A DNA stretch of 64,000 nt from Dermatemys mawii (Eukaryota > Chordata > Testudines > Dermatemydidae). Position 1 is the first letter of the stretch. Each line of letters opens with the position of its first letter. Position numbers and translations under genes: made by a program. Below, piece after piece: positions 34,206 to 44,975 of this stretch. The DNA lies in NCBI GenBank assembly GCA_007922305.1, contig ML677366.1, forward strand, positions 8,769,615-8,833,614, written 5' to 3'. Under the pieces are notes generated by a model. The model had not been told where the DNA came from. It worked only from the letters and a program-made list of their open reading frames with translations, and searched no databases.

Positions 34206-36102
34206 GGGTTGGGGAAACAGGGAGGACAGAATTCACGCACAGATTTTACCCCATTTGTGGGACAGGTCCACAGTTGCTATTCCAGTTTCTGGGCCCTTTA
34301 CCTCAACTGGGGCTTCTAGGCACTAACATGATACAAATAATAAATAATAGCAATTGCATGCTGACAGCTTAATAAATGCAACAGTGCTATGGTCATGCAG
34401 CCGATGCCTGCAACTTAACTCCTAGAAGAGCTGTTTCATTCATGGTTATATATATAAAGTCATGGTTATTTGTGTATATATAAGCTGGGATGGGAGGGAT
34501 AAGAAGAGGAAGAGATTCCAATTATCAGACAATAGGAGCAAAGTCAATCAAGAAAGGGCATTCCCTCCCCCTCCCCAAAACAGCGTAGGTGGCACTGCCT
34601 CTAGTTTTCAGATTGAACCATGTGATGCAAAGCAACAGTTCAGCTTTCTACATTACTAATAAAAGGTTAAGGCTTCAAGCTATTTTTTTAATTTAGATCT
34701 GCTGTTTGGTAATTGGAATAAACATTCAAATTTGAGCATCAAATTTCTCATTAGTTTCACATCAATACCTGTGCTGAAACTATGGATCAGTGAACTGAGT
34801 TTCTCACTGCCCAAGTGAATTCATTAATCATTCTCTCCAAAGATGGGTGTATAAGCAGACAGCTGTTCTAAGCAGCTGTCTACTGGTAAAACTCCTAACG
34901 CACCTACTGTTAAAAAAAACAACTAACTTTTCAGCGGTCTGCTATTGTCTTAATGGGAAGATCTACCGGTATTGACAGGTCTGGTAAGAAGGAACTGGAT
35001 CTCCACTCAACAATACATTCCAATTTGTAAATGGTCACTTTATGGTTACGGGTAGAAAGTTTTAAAACCATTCAGACTTAGTTACCACTTCTTATCTGAG
35101 GTATCATGAAGACGAAGAAATACAAAACCGAATGCTGCAAGTCCCAGCCGGATGCACTCAGTGAACTAGTATAACCTTAAACCAAATACAAATGAGTGTT
35201 CCCATTCACCCAAAACCACATGGGCTTGGTTCCTCACCCTGCACCCCTGTCCTTCTAATAATAGATATTTAGATTTTATTTTCATATACCTTGATGGGCT
35301 GGGGCTACTTGGACAGATTAGAGTCCACAGTAGTCTCCTATTTTCCATTACAATCTAAGCAAGTGCCTAGGTAATCGGAGCTTATCCTTTTTAAATATAT
35401 GCAATCAGGAAATTTGAGACCGCCTTGATGGACTATATAATATTTCCTTTAGAAGCTCCCTGATATGCCAGCGTCTACAAATTCAGCCACACAACAATGA
35501 TCTCACTGGGTACCCTTTCTCTAGCAGTGTCACACACTTAGACGTAAGATGAGACCATGGTAATCTTTCTTTCAAAAAATATATAAACAAGGACTTCTGG
35601 AGTGACCTTGTCCAAACCAAGCCCACAGACAGAAAATTAATGTTTCAAAATGCTGTATAATGCCATGCTAAATGGCTAAACCTTTCGCCTCATGCTAAAA
35701 CTGATATTTTATGTGTTTGATTTGTGGTGAAGTTTAAATATAGTAGGGAAATATTGGCATTTTTTAAAATGAAAAAAATTAAGTTCTAACTCTGGCAAAA
35801 CTGCAGATTTTCTCAAAGAGGCAATTTGCTATATCAGGAGCAAAATTTCATCACTTCTGTATGCCCCCCCGACCCCGCAAAAAAAGGCTTTTTGTTGTGA
35901 AATAAGTTTCTTGTCTGAATAAAGTGATGAGTGGCTACAAAAATAATTTTTTAAAAATAAAATTGAAACAAATGAATCATTATGCAAACACATAAATCCA
36001 CATTAATCTCTATAGAGATTTGGCCAGATTCTGATCCTAGTGAAGTCAGTGTGAAAACTCCTGTTGACTGGAGTGGAATTAGGCCCTTAATTTGAGAATA
36101 CT
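34206..36102. other. Stretch with no recognisable gene
   Basis: AT-rich DNA with a TATATATA-containing patch near 34445-34485, where TCATGGTTAT is repeated. GATCCTAGTGAAGTCAGTGTG at about 36034 is a member of the palindromic family. No exon. Confidence 0.5.
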
Positions 36103-36138
36103 GGTGTGTGTGTGTCTCTCTGTGTGTGTGCGCACACA
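36103..36138 (+). repeat. (GT)n microsatellite, interrupted
   Basis: GGTGTGTGTGTGTCTCTCTG followed by TGTGTGTGCGCACACAC. The end is self-complementary (GTGTGCGCACAC). Confidence 0.9.
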
Positions 36139-36405
36139 CTTTTCTTTCATTTGAAGCATCACACAGTGGTAACAGTGAGAAGCAGCATACTGAACTAACT
36201 GGGCTAGTGCTCTCATCAAATGCAGATTCCAAATAGTTTTCCAACTTTTAAAATATTTCCTGTTTTTGTAGCTTTTTAAAAATGTGATCTTTCATCAAAT
36301 CAGCAGCACTATATGTATATATTGATATTGTGCCCAATACTTATGCCTCAATATCCAAACAAACTAATTTCATTTGAGAATCAATATTCTCATCTCATAC
36401 TTAGA
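36139..36405. other. Short unannotated spacer
   Basis: AT-rich sequence with no recognised feature. Confidence 0.5.
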
Positions 36406-36413
36406 CCTGGTCT

Positions 36414-36537
36414 TATGGTGACTAGATGTCCCAGTTTTATAGGGATAGTCCCAATATTTGGGGCTTTGTCTTAAATAGGTGCCTATCACCCTCCATTCTC
36501 ATCCCAGTTTTTCACACCTGCTCTCTGGTCACCCCTG
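36414..36537 (+). mobile_element. hAT-type MITE, second copy of the 20836 family
   Basis: It starts TATGGTGACTAGATGTCCC and ends CTGGTCACCCCTG. It is homologous, in reverse orientation, to 20836-20958 (shared TTTTATAGGGA, GTCCCAATATTTGGGG). Flanking 8-mers CCTGGTCT (36406-36413) and CCTGGTGT (36538-36545) match at 7 of 8 positions, supporting an 8-bp target-site duplication. Confidence 0.88.
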
Positions 36538-36540
36538 CCT

Positions 36541-36780
36541 GGTGTACAGCTAAAAATTAGATCCACCTAACTATGTCACTCAGGGCTGTGAAAAATTTTG
36601 CACCCAGTGTGACATAGTTAGGTTGACTTAGCTCCCCACTCTACATGCAGCTAGGTCGACCTAGCTACTGCCTCTTGGAAAGGATGGGAGAAACCCTTCT
36701 GGCAATGTGGGAAGCATCAACACTAAGGAGCTACAGGTGTTGCTGTGGTGCTGCAACCACTGTAGTAGAGACTTATACTT
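36541..36780 (+). mobile_element. Hairpin MITE (CCTAACTATGTC family)
   Basis: A perfect 14-bp stem CCTAACTATGTCAC (36566-36579) with its complement at 36609-36622 encloses CAGGGCTGTGAAAAATTTTG. This is followed by CAGCTAGGTCGACCTAGCTA and a weakly paired distal part. The wording matches a palindromic DNA element abundant in turtles. It abuts the preceding MITE almost directly. Terminal boundaries are approximate. Confidence 0.7.
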
Positions 36781-36905
36781 TTAGATGGTAAGCTATTTGA
36801 CAGCAAGGACCATATTCTGATTTTGTGTTTATACAGTTCCTAGAACAATGGGAGTCCTTATCCCTGATAGGTGCCACTCATAATGCAAATATTAAATATA
36901 CATAT
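36781..36905 (+). mobile_element. MIR 3'-part fragment
   Basis: AGATGGTAAGCTATTTGACA, AGCAAGGACCATATTC, and TTATACAGTTCCTAGAACAA, TGGGAGTCC, AGGTGCCACTCATAATGCAA follow the core/3' half of MIR-type CORE-SINEs. Confidence 0.65.
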
Positions 36906-37109
36906 ATTAATTGGGCTCTGCTGAATCTTCAGTAAGAATCAGAACATACGAAGTTTGTAGCAAACATAGAACGTTCTAAATGTTACAGTGTTGCATTTCT
37001 GAAACAATCCCACCATAAAGGGAAGTCCAGGCATCCTTCAGTGCTGATACTTAAACAATTACTTTTGGGACAAATCACCTGGTGATTTTTTATAAATGAA
37101 AAAAGTACT
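36906..37109. other. Short unannotated spacer
   Basis: AT-rich sequence with no recognised feature. Confidence 0.5.
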
Positions 37110-37450
37110 TTGTCATCTAATTCCTATTAAAGTAATAATTTGTAAATAAATAAATAAATAATGTGATTTTGATAACTTGACCAAAGTGTATATCAATGGT
37201 AAAATGTGAGCAGCAGTTTCCTGAATGAGGTTAAAATAATTTTCAAGGGCTTTAGCTTTAAAAACGACCAGTTGTAGAAGTGTAGACCGATTCAAGGAAA
37301 TAATGTACAGCAGCCACCTGCAATCCCTGACAGCTTTCAAGGGGTTGCGAGCTGACATTTTAGGCACTTTAAGAGACTATTAATGAATTCCTGTGAGTGA
37401 TTCAAAAGCAAATTCTCTCATTGCTTCTTATTACCAAAGGGAGTTCAGGG
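37110..37450. promoter_or_regulatory. Candidate conserved noncoding block
   Basis: Repeat-free apart from a (TAAA)n run at 37142-37161. It contains AAGTAATAATTTGTAAATA, TTGATAACTTGACC, GGTTAAAATAATTTTC and CTATTAATGAATTCC words, and GC-poor but complex text. Suggestive of an enhancer. Inference only. Confidence 0.22.
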
Positions 37451-37834
37451 GATAGGACTATAGGATTTTTTAAAAAAATGGATCAAGTAGAATTATTGGC
37501 CAGCTTATTTTGTTTCAATATTTCCCTGATTTAAAAATAACCCCTTCCTTTATTCCTCGTGGTTCTTTTGTCTCTTTGGGAGAAAGAGCATTTCCATGAC
37601 AGGACCATCCCTCAGCACACGAACAAAACACCAACACGGCTTTTCATAGTTAGGGAATCCAAACTCCATCTTAAGAGCATAGGACAAGGAGTGGGCTGCC
37701 AAATCAGCTAGAAATTATGACACTTTCCTAGCCCATAAAATCCTTCCAATATCATATCCGCACAGTCATCTCCTTCACCCCATTCTCAGACCTTTCCCTC
37801 TCCTTGTCTCCTCCATCGAATGTGTGGTATAATT
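37451..37834. other. Stretch with no recognisable gene
   Basis: Unique sequence between the candidate regulatory block and the MIR. Nothing recognised. Confidence 0.5.
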
Positions 37835-38160
37835 ACAATTTATCATTTGTATTACTGTAGTGTCTTAAATAGGCCCAGCTCTTCTTTGGTGCCTCTAGAC
37901 ACTACAGTAATACAAGTGTGCTCAGTGCTGTACAAACCCATGATTAAAAAAACATGGTCAAAGAGCTTATAGTCTAAGTAGACTAAAGAAAGAAAGGTAT
38001 TATTATCCTGATTTCACAGCTGGAAAACTTAGGCTTGGAGAGATTGACTTTCCTAAGATCACTCAGGAAGTTTATGGCAGCACTAGGAATTGGACTGAGA
38101 TCTCCTAAAGGCCTGGCTACCACATTAACCGCAAGACCATCCTCCCTATTGGAAGCCTGC
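37835..38160 (-). mobile_element. MIR-like SINE, minus strand
   Basis: In complement orientation: TTATTATCCTGATTTCACAG, GGAAAACTTAGGC, GAGAGATTGACTTTCCTAAG, ATCACTCAGGAAG, TATGGCAGCACTAGGAATTG, GAGATCTCCTAAAG. Upstream, GCCTCTAGACACTACAGTAA, GTGCTGTACAAACCC and GAGCTTATAGTCTAAGTAG are the MIR 3' part. A nearly complete, ancient copy. Confidence 0.75.
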
Positions 38161-38559
38161 CTTAAGTTTCCATCCATCCTCGGTCCCACAAAACCTAGGC
38201 TCAGCTTTGCTTCCAACAGCGCTCTAAACTGAATGTGACTCCAAGTCCTGGACATAGAGGAATTTCCCTTATGGGGAGGAGATTGTGCCCTGGTGTAATG
38301 GCATTGCACATGCATGCTTTTATGCCCAGACATAAGCAACCCTGAGTGAGGAAAAAGAGAGTCTAGGGGAAGGAATTTCAATATCCTTCAATGTCTGCCT
38401 TCGTGCTAATGAACTTTACAACTGGAAAATAAAAATAAGAACAAGTAAAATTGTATTTTTGAAAGGACAGAAAGTGTATCATAGCGATATACTAATCCTA
38501 TAATTCCTTAGAGAAGCAAATAACCTTTTCTCTTGATATAGGCATTGGGCATTGATCTG
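38161..38559. other. Stretch with no recognisable gene
   Basis: A 132-codon minus-strand frame (38381-37983) runs across this stretch into the MIR and is explained by it. No exon. Confidence 0.5.
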
Positions 38560-38900
38560 TCACACTGTTTGTTCTAGCAGAGCTCCCAGAGGTGCATTCA
38601 GTTTTTGAAACGTTAAGGCTAGTTCATTAGCCGTCCCTAGCTCGTTTCTCTGAGAGAATCAAGATAATACTGTGGTTAGTTAATGGCTTTCTCTTGTTTC
38701 CCCTAGAGCCCGCCTGTCTGAAGCCTGCAGGCCCAAGAAGCTTTCTTTCCCCCTTCCTTTCACTATTAGTCACAGCTGGTAAGGCTCACAGAAGCTTAGA
38801 CTGTTTGAAAACAGTCAGACCGCACAAACGTTTGAGTGTCTCTGCTGCAAACAATAAACGTGGTCCATGTTGCCATGGTGGGGGACTCCTGCTTCTACGA
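38560..38900. promoter_or_regulatory. Candidate conserved noncoding block
   Basis: Repeat-free. It contains GGTTAGTTAATGGC, CACTATTAGTCACAGC, GCAAACAATAAACG (forkhead-like AACAATAAAC), and the self-complementary CTGTTTGAAAACAG near 38800. It looks more constrained than its neighbours but carries no coding signal. Inference only. Confidence 0.22.
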
Positions 38901-39690
38901 TGTTGGAATGAAGAGGGTGGGGGGCGGCTGGGGGAATCCTGAATATCTCATTGTGAATGTCTCTTATTAAGCAACCACCACCAAAATATAAAAATAAAAA
39001 AGAGAAGAAATCCTCTCTGAGGGAACTGATGAGCTATGGTATTTCCTGAAGGTGGGGGAAACAACCAGCTAACATGTAAGCAGCGCTTATGTCTCCAGGA
39101 TTAGCCATGAGTGCAGGAGATGAAGATGTTGCCACTCGCCCTGTTCTCCGTGTCTATTGTTCAGCATCACGGTTTAGTGGTCAGATACTCACAACCAGCA
39201 ACCTCTCCCAAGAGCCACCCCACTAGCTGTTCCTAATGGATGTTCACCATCACTGTGCGTTGCTTTTTGTTTTTAAACACATTTTGTCCTCACCGTTTTC
39301 ATGTGATTGCCGAAGCAAAACAAGACAAGTACAGTTGTTCCAGTTAAGCACCGTCACTAGTGTCACCAGGAGAAATGCATTGCTCAGTAGGTTGGGCTTT
39401 ACAATGCATTGATTTCTTTTGTTTAGTGTACTTTTTAATAAAACTAGTATCTGGTTCTCATGAAAATGAGATATTGACCGTGCTGGCTAGTGTCAAATGT
39501 TTCCAGGCAGACACTATCTAAATTTCCTTCAGACTGTGATTTTATTAATGTACATCAAAACCAATCTGCTATCCTGTGCTATTCCAATGCCTTTCCCCCT
39601 ATCTAGGTGGATATTCAGTCTGTGCTCATCACCATGTTACCCGAGTTGCTATGAAGCTCACACTATCAGTGTGGGGGAATCTATGTATGC
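38901..39690. other. Stretch with no recognisable gene
   Basis: Unique sequence with no recognisable exon. The right end abuts a SINE. Confidence 0.5.
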
Positions 39691-39800
39691 AGTATAGTTG
39701 TAGCTGTGTTGGTCCCTTGATATTAGAGAGACATGGTGGGTGAGGTAATATCTTATATTAGACCAACTTCTGCTGGTAAGAGAGACAAGCTTTCGACCTG
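39691..39800 (+). mobile_element. tRNA-derived turtle SINE (variant)
   Basis: AGTATAGTTGTAGCTGTGTT, GGTCCCTTGATATTAGAGAG, ACATGGTGGGTGAGGTAATA, TTAGACCAACTTCTGCTGG and AGAGAGACAAGCTTTCGA. Same subfamily as the minus-strand piece at 2550-2640. The 3' part is replaced by Penelope-like sequence. Confidence 0.88.
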
Positions 39801-39804
39801 ACCT

Positions 39805-39975
39805 CCCACTTCTAGTTGTCACCTACCATCCAACACTGGAATCCATATAAGGTATCACCAAACAACTATAACCCATACTTGATGGAGACCCTACTCTGAA
39901 AGAACTCTTTCCTGCACCCCCTCTTCTGGTCTTCAAACAACGCCCCCAATGGCCAACCTCATCAGCAGAAGCAAG
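39805..39975 (+). mobile_element. Penelope-like retroelement fragment (decayed ORF)
   Basis: One + frame from about 39816 reads VVTYHPTLESI, then a stop, then GITKQL, a stop, PILDGDPTLKELFPAPPLL and VFKQRPQ. The pattern V-x-T-Y-x-P-x-L...I-L-x-x-D-x-x-L-K-x-x-F-P-x-P-P-L...F-K is what I associate with proteins of Penelope-like elements, which carry a reverse transcriptase and often a GIY-YIG nuclease. Two stops and a frame drift after FKQRPQ show it is dead. The family assignment rests on this short pattern and should be treated as probable only. Confidence 0.5.
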
Positions 39976-39989
39976 CCTCACATGACCTT

Positions 39990-41040
39990 CTCATATGCAA
40001 ACTAGGAAAATATAGCCTAGACAAACCTTTTATAAGGGGGGTGCACAACTGGCTGGAAACCTTCCTCAGAGAGTAGTTATCAGTTGTTCAGTCAAGCTAG
40101 AAAGGCATATCGAAGAGCGATCCTGCAGGGATCTGTCCTGAGTCCAGTTCTATTCAATATTTTCAAAAGTGATCTGGGTAATGGCATAGAGAGTACATTT
40201 AAAGTTTGTGGATGATACCAGGTTGGGAGGAGTTGGAAACACGTGTGAGGGCAGGATTAAATTCAGAATGATCTTGACAAACTGGAGAAAGAGTCTGAAA
40301 TAAATAGGATGAAATTCCATGAGGACAAGTACAAAGCACTACACTTAGGAAGAAATAAGCAATTCACAAATACAAAATGGAAAATGATTGCCTAGGAAAA
40401 AGTACTGCAGAAAAGGATCTGATGGTGATAGTGGATCACAAACTAAATATGAGTCAACAGTGTAATACTGCTAGGTGGGGTGGGGGAAGCAAACATCGCT
40501 CTGGGTGTATTAGCAGAAGTGTTGTAAGGAAGACCCGAGGTAATTCTTCCACTCAACTCAGCACTGATAGGGCTCAACTGGAGTATCATGTCTAGTTCTG
40601 GGCACCACACTTCAGAAAAGATGTGGACAAACTGGAGAAAGTCCAGAGGAGAGCAACAAAAATTATTAAAAATCTAGAAAACATGACCTAAAAGGAAAGA
40701 CTGAAAAAAATTGGGTTTGTTTAGTCTGGAGAAGAGAAGACTGAGCAGGGCATAATAATAGTCTTCATGTAGGTAAAAGGTTGTTATAAAGAGGAGGGTG
40801 ATAAATTGTTCTCGTTATCTACTGAGGACAGGACAAGAAGTAATGGGGCAGTTAAGCACTAGAACAAACTACCTACGGAGGCTGTGGAATCTCCATCATT
40901 GGAGGTTTTTATGAACAGATTAGACACACACCTGTCAGGTATGGTCTAGATAATACTTAGTTCTGCCTTAGTGCAGAGGATGAGACAATTTGACCAATTG
41001 ATGGTCCTATGCGCCATGACCTCTATATCAGCATTTATAC
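39990..41040 (+). mobile_element. CR1 LINE, 5'-truncated, plus strand
   Basis: From GGTGCACAACTGGCTGGAAA on, it follows CR1 ORF2: CTGTCCTGAGTCCAGTTCTA (the VLSPVLFNIF region), TTTGTGGATGATACCAGG (reverse transcriptase FADD-type motif, out of frame here), GGCACCACACTTCAG, GTCCAGAGGAGAGCAACAAA, TTGGGTTTGTTTAGTCTGG, GAATCTCCATCATTGGAGG and AGATAATACTTAGT. The part corresponding to the segment before GGTTAAGCACT is deleted at about 40850. Many stops and frameshifts. The 3' end is degraded near 41035. Confidence 0.95.
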
Positions 41041-41754
41041 ACTAAAATGTTCAATAAAAGTCACCTAAAAAGAAAAAGAGAAGATGTGAAGGTCTTTCCT
41101 GGAAGACTCCATGGCTAACTAGGGAATTAGAGGTTTCAGCTGAAGGTGTGGAGATGCTGAGTCTAACAAAAACATTTGTCAACCAAGGCTTTGTCAGGAG
41201 TTTTCTGATAAAAATCAACCAACCAACCAAACACAAACAAACAATGGCTTTAAGTGGTCAGAATAAAATCTCTTTTCTCCTCTTGATTGCTCAGGTTTTC
41301 CTCTTTTGTGATGTCCTCATCCTACAAGTTCTCCAATTATCCACAGAGTCCTCCAGCAAAGAAACATGGTAGGGGGAAAGAAACAGCAGCAAAGCAAAAC
41401 AATAAGCAATCCTCCTCAAAACATAATATTTGTTAAAAAACAAACAAAATGGGAAAACATTTTCTCCATTTACAGATAATATTCTTACTTCTCAGAAATT
41501 CACATCAGGAAATGCTTTTGCAATGAATTAGGCTAGAATGTAGTTCAATGGCATTACATTGTTTTGCTTTACATATTTCTGCTTATTGTAAATTCTACCA
41601 CTAAAGTGTCTATTTAAAAAAAAAAAAACTAGTAGGGAAAGCTGAGCCTATAGCACAATAAATTAGCTATTTTCCCCTGTAGGCTCAGTTTCATAAGCAG
41701 TTTGCATTACAAATGTTAGGATTCATGCCAATCTCTTTGGCCTATTTATCAGCG
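41041..41754. other. Stretch with no recognisable gene
   Basis: AT-rich DNA with a poly(A) run at about 41614. A small imperfect hairpin, GCTGAGCCTATAG (from 41640) with CTGTAGGCTCAGT (from 41679), flanks AATAAATTAGC. No exon. Confidence 0.5.
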
Positions 41755-42290
41755 TTTCACAGAAATGTGTCAGTGCCTTCTCCTGCACTGTTCTTATGCA
41801 TGGAACATGCCTCCTGAGTTCATCCACAAGCCCTTCTAATCTTTTGGCATTTAAGTCCCTCCGAACCACCTACTTCTGCAGGGATGCCTACAGAAACTAG
41901 CTATCCTTACAAGTTTGAGAGTCTTCCCATTGATGTCAGTCACTGGACCAGCCTTTGAGAAGTAATTGGGCACAATTTATTGCAAATCATGTGTTAACTG
42001 AGCCTTATGTTACCTGATGCCACCTTACAAATTCTGTTGCTTCCTTCCCCCAACTGTGAACTCTGAAGGACAAGGACTAGCCTTCCCTTGTTCTTTCTGG
42101 AAAATGCCTAGCAAAACAACAAGGAGGGTTGTTTCAACCATGTGGGTGTTTTGTATAAAGTTTGGCATGATTGGTTGATTATATTCAAGACAATCAGAAT
42201 ACTTTGTCAAGTCAGTATTGAGGAACAAAAGCATATTAGGAAGTTTAAAATAGGGATAATACTGCTTACTCATTTTTGTAAGGTTCTCTG
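41755..42290 (+). mobile_element. L2-like LINE 3' region
   Basis: CCTTCTCCTGCACTGTTC, TTATGCATGGAACATGCC, CATCCACAAGCCCTTCTAA, CATTTAAGTCCCTCCGAA, CCTACTTCTGCAGGGATGCC, then AACTCTGAAGGACAAGGAC resemble the 3' region of L2-class LINEs. Strongly diverged. The distal boundary is uncertain. Confidence 0.55.
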
Positions 42291-43371
42291 AGATTTATAG
42301 ATGACTATGTAATTACTCTGTAGTGTTATTCCATCACAGTTTTTCTAGCTTGAAGACAGTCCCCTGCTCTCAGGAGTATAGTACTCAGTTCAAGTAGTAT
42401 TGTCCTTTGTTCTGTCTTTTTTGTCAAAGAAATTGAAGAAAACTAAAAACACAACTTTTAACCGATATAGCCTATGGCCATGCTATTGTCATCTTATGAA
42501 GATGCTGTGTCTCTGTGATACTAAAGTGGATTATTAATTTTCTGTAATGTAAAGTGAGAAATCAGAGACCAGAATCCATGGGAAAAGTGCTACACAACCA
42601 GGAAATAAACAACTCCGTCCCACATCTGATCACCAAATCTATTTGATTTATTGTCATTAATTTATAGCTGTGTTGGATTTTTTGCTTTTGTTGGGGGTTT
42701 TTTTGAGCAACTTTATACATCAAGTCTCCCAGCACTGAAACTGATGCAAACAAGAGAGAAAATGCTGTCAGGAAATCTGTGCACCCCATAGAATAAAACC
42801 AGAACATCCTTTTCCTTGCTCCAGCGGACACACAACCTAATGTGGCATTTTTCCTACAGAGTCTGTGATCAAGACGTTCTTAGATGATCTGAATTCATGA
42901 CAAAATTAAGAGAGAGAAAAGTTCAGAACATTCAAGCCACTCAGCAATTCATTTTAAGATTTGCTCTCCTTTTGTGTTTTAATGAATGCTGCAGTTTTGC
43001 TTAAGATCCCAGAAAGGGCATGAGCTGCTGCTTCTTTGGAACAGGCCTTCTAACTGAATGCTAGTTTATGATTTCTTCCGATGAAGTTATAATTGGTTAG
43101 GACAGAGAATTCTGCCCCTCCTCCCCTTCCCCTCCCGCCCCCCGCCAGCCCCCAAAGCAAGCCTTTTCCCCCAGTGCTCCTCAAACAATTACAAAAAGGC
43201 AACATGTATACCAGTAATATTTCCGATTGTCCTACATGACCAAGAGGCTGCAATTTCAGGACTGATTTGGAACATATAAACATTAGTCATGCAGTTGATT
43301 TGTAAATTAATGTGTCTTGATGCTGTTTCCCCTATGCTTATATCACAATCTGTTGCTGGTCTTTTCTTCAG
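42291..43371. other. Stretch with no recognisable gene
   Basis: Unique AT-rich sequence, with a C/T-rich CCCCTCCCGCCCCCCGCC run near 43130. Ends at the polypyrimidine tract and splice acceptor of the candidate exon. Confidence 0.5.
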
Positions 43372-43576
43372 TTTGAGATCTACACTTCGGAGACTAGCGG
43401 GGGCTGTTAGAGAAAAGTACCAGCAGAAGCAACATGACCAAATTTCACACTTAGATTTTGAGGAACTTCGACAAAGAAACGTGCATTTTTATTGTATGAA
43501 GATGCCCCTAAAATCATTACATTGTCTGGAAGAGGAATTAAGACTGGAAAATGCTTTTTTTTCCAGGTCTTCATAG
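43372..43576 (+). CDS. Candidate 3'-terminal coding exon, product unknown
   Basis: A strong acceptor (TTGCTGGTCTTTTCTTCAG, ending 43371) precedes a single open frame that begins with the last base of a split codon and runs to a TAG at 43574-43576. The 67 residues start LRSTLRRLAGAVREKYQQKQ, continue HDQISHLDFEELRQRNVHF and finish LEEELRLENAFFSRSS. The composition is charged and helix-prone (R, E, K, Q, L), unlike the S/P/F or K/N chance frames elsewhere, and would suit a cytoplasmic tail or coiled coil. A poly(A) signal follows at 43978. Against it: no upstream exon is recognised, the length is short, and I cannot match the sequence to a family. It could be a lncRNA exon, a pseudogene or chance. 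Confidence 0.3.
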
Positions 43577-43751
43577 ACACAATATACCCTGCATATTATT
43601 TTCTTTTCAATGGCAGATAACCATGACTAGTTCAACACAACAACAGGAAATTATCATTTTAGTCATTGATGACAGAGTATTTCTTGCAAAAGTATTCAAG
43701 TGTATTGCTAATCTTTTCTGCATTATTAAAGCCATGATCCATCAAGGCACT

Positions 43752-43819
43752 TAAACACATGCCTAACTTTAAGCACATCAGCAGTCCTAATGTTGTGCTT
43801 ACAGTTAGGCATGTGCTTA
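43752..43819. repeat. Strong inverted repeat (hairpin)
   Basis: The left arm from 43752 (TAAACACATGCCTAACTTTA...) pairs with 43794-43819 at 24 of 26 positions around a 16-base loop. It belongs to the CACATGCCTAAC/TTAGGCATGTGC branch of the palindromic family and lies in the putative 3' untranslated region of the candidate exon. Confidence 0.88.
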
Positions 43820-43977
43820 CGTATTGCAGCCTAGATGCACAAGTGTACTTAGCATCAAATATGAAGAGTTAAGTGTGGAAGGTTTAGTTGAAAATCCCTT
43901 TTGTATTGTCTTGTATAATGTGTTTACAATTTGCTTTTTGGGATGCTGCTGCTGCTGAGTTGTATGCAAACTTGTAA

Positions 43978-43983
43978 AATAAA
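43978..43983 (+). terminator. Polyadenylation signal AATAAA
   Basis: AATAAA followed at once by a GT-rich element (GTAGTGTCTGTGAG, 43987-44000), the standard vertebrate poly(A) arrangement, about 400 bases after the stop of the candidate exon. AATAAA is common by chance in AT-rich DNA, so the weight is modest. Confidence 0.35.
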
Positions 43984-44000
43984 ACTAGTAGTGTCTGTGA

Positions 44001-44959
44001 GAACTTCATTTCACATATGACCTTTTACAGTAATTGGATCTGAATTATAATCAGTCACCTGAGTCCTGAAATAGATAAAATAGTTTTTTAATGTTAAAAA
44101 GTTTTAGCCCTTCGTTGATTATCTATCAGTGCTTACAGTCCTGTGAAAATAAGATAAATGAGAAATTTGGTCTCTAATTAGACTTCACTAGATTTACAGC
44201 TTTTAATTTATACGCCAATGCAACTCAGGCCGGCACTAACACAGATAGAGATGGAGCCACAGTTTTCAATTGATTTAACAATTTAATTGCAGCATTAACA
44301 TCCATTAACATTTAACTAACCTTTTAAACTAACCTCAGGCACAACCTTAAAGACTAAATGAAGTAAAATTGCATATAAAAAGGTACTAACATACAGCTGT
44401 AAGAAGCCAGAGTGAATCTTTAGGGAGATTTAGCATCACTTCCCCACATCAGCAGGAGGGAGTCTGTTTTCCTTCTTGAAAAATTCAGTAGGAAAGCATG
44501 CTCTAATTTATAGGAAAAGGAAATAGACACATTTGATGGTTATTAACTCTCATTTATATCTTCTTGTCTATACGTGATGCCTAAAAGATGCACTATCCCT
44601 TACACTGGTCATGCACTAAAAATCAATTTATTACATGGAAAAAACAATATTACTGCATTAACTGATAAAAATCACATATAAGGGAATATAAAATAACCCA
44701 TTGAAGTTTGATATTAAATGGAAACAACATATTCTAGAGATAATAGGCAAATACGGCTCATTTATACTGGTACAAATCTAGAGCAATGGCACTGAAGCGA
44801 CCAGAGTTACTCCAAATTTACACCTGTGAAACGGAGGGATAAAGCCGTGAAGAACAGTGAAGCATGAACACTGAGTGCTTGATTTATATAAGTGCTCTGT
44901 GCCCTAAACCTCCAGGTGAAGACAATAGCAGCTGCAGGTGCTCAGGCTTCAGGAGTCAG
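44001..44959. other. Stretch with no recognisable gene
   Basis: AT-rich DNA. TTTATACTGGTACAAATC...GAGTTACTCCAAATTTACAC at about 44760-44828 is a degraded palindromic-family copy. Confidence 0.5.
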
Positions 44960-44975
44960 ATCCTTTGACCAAGAC

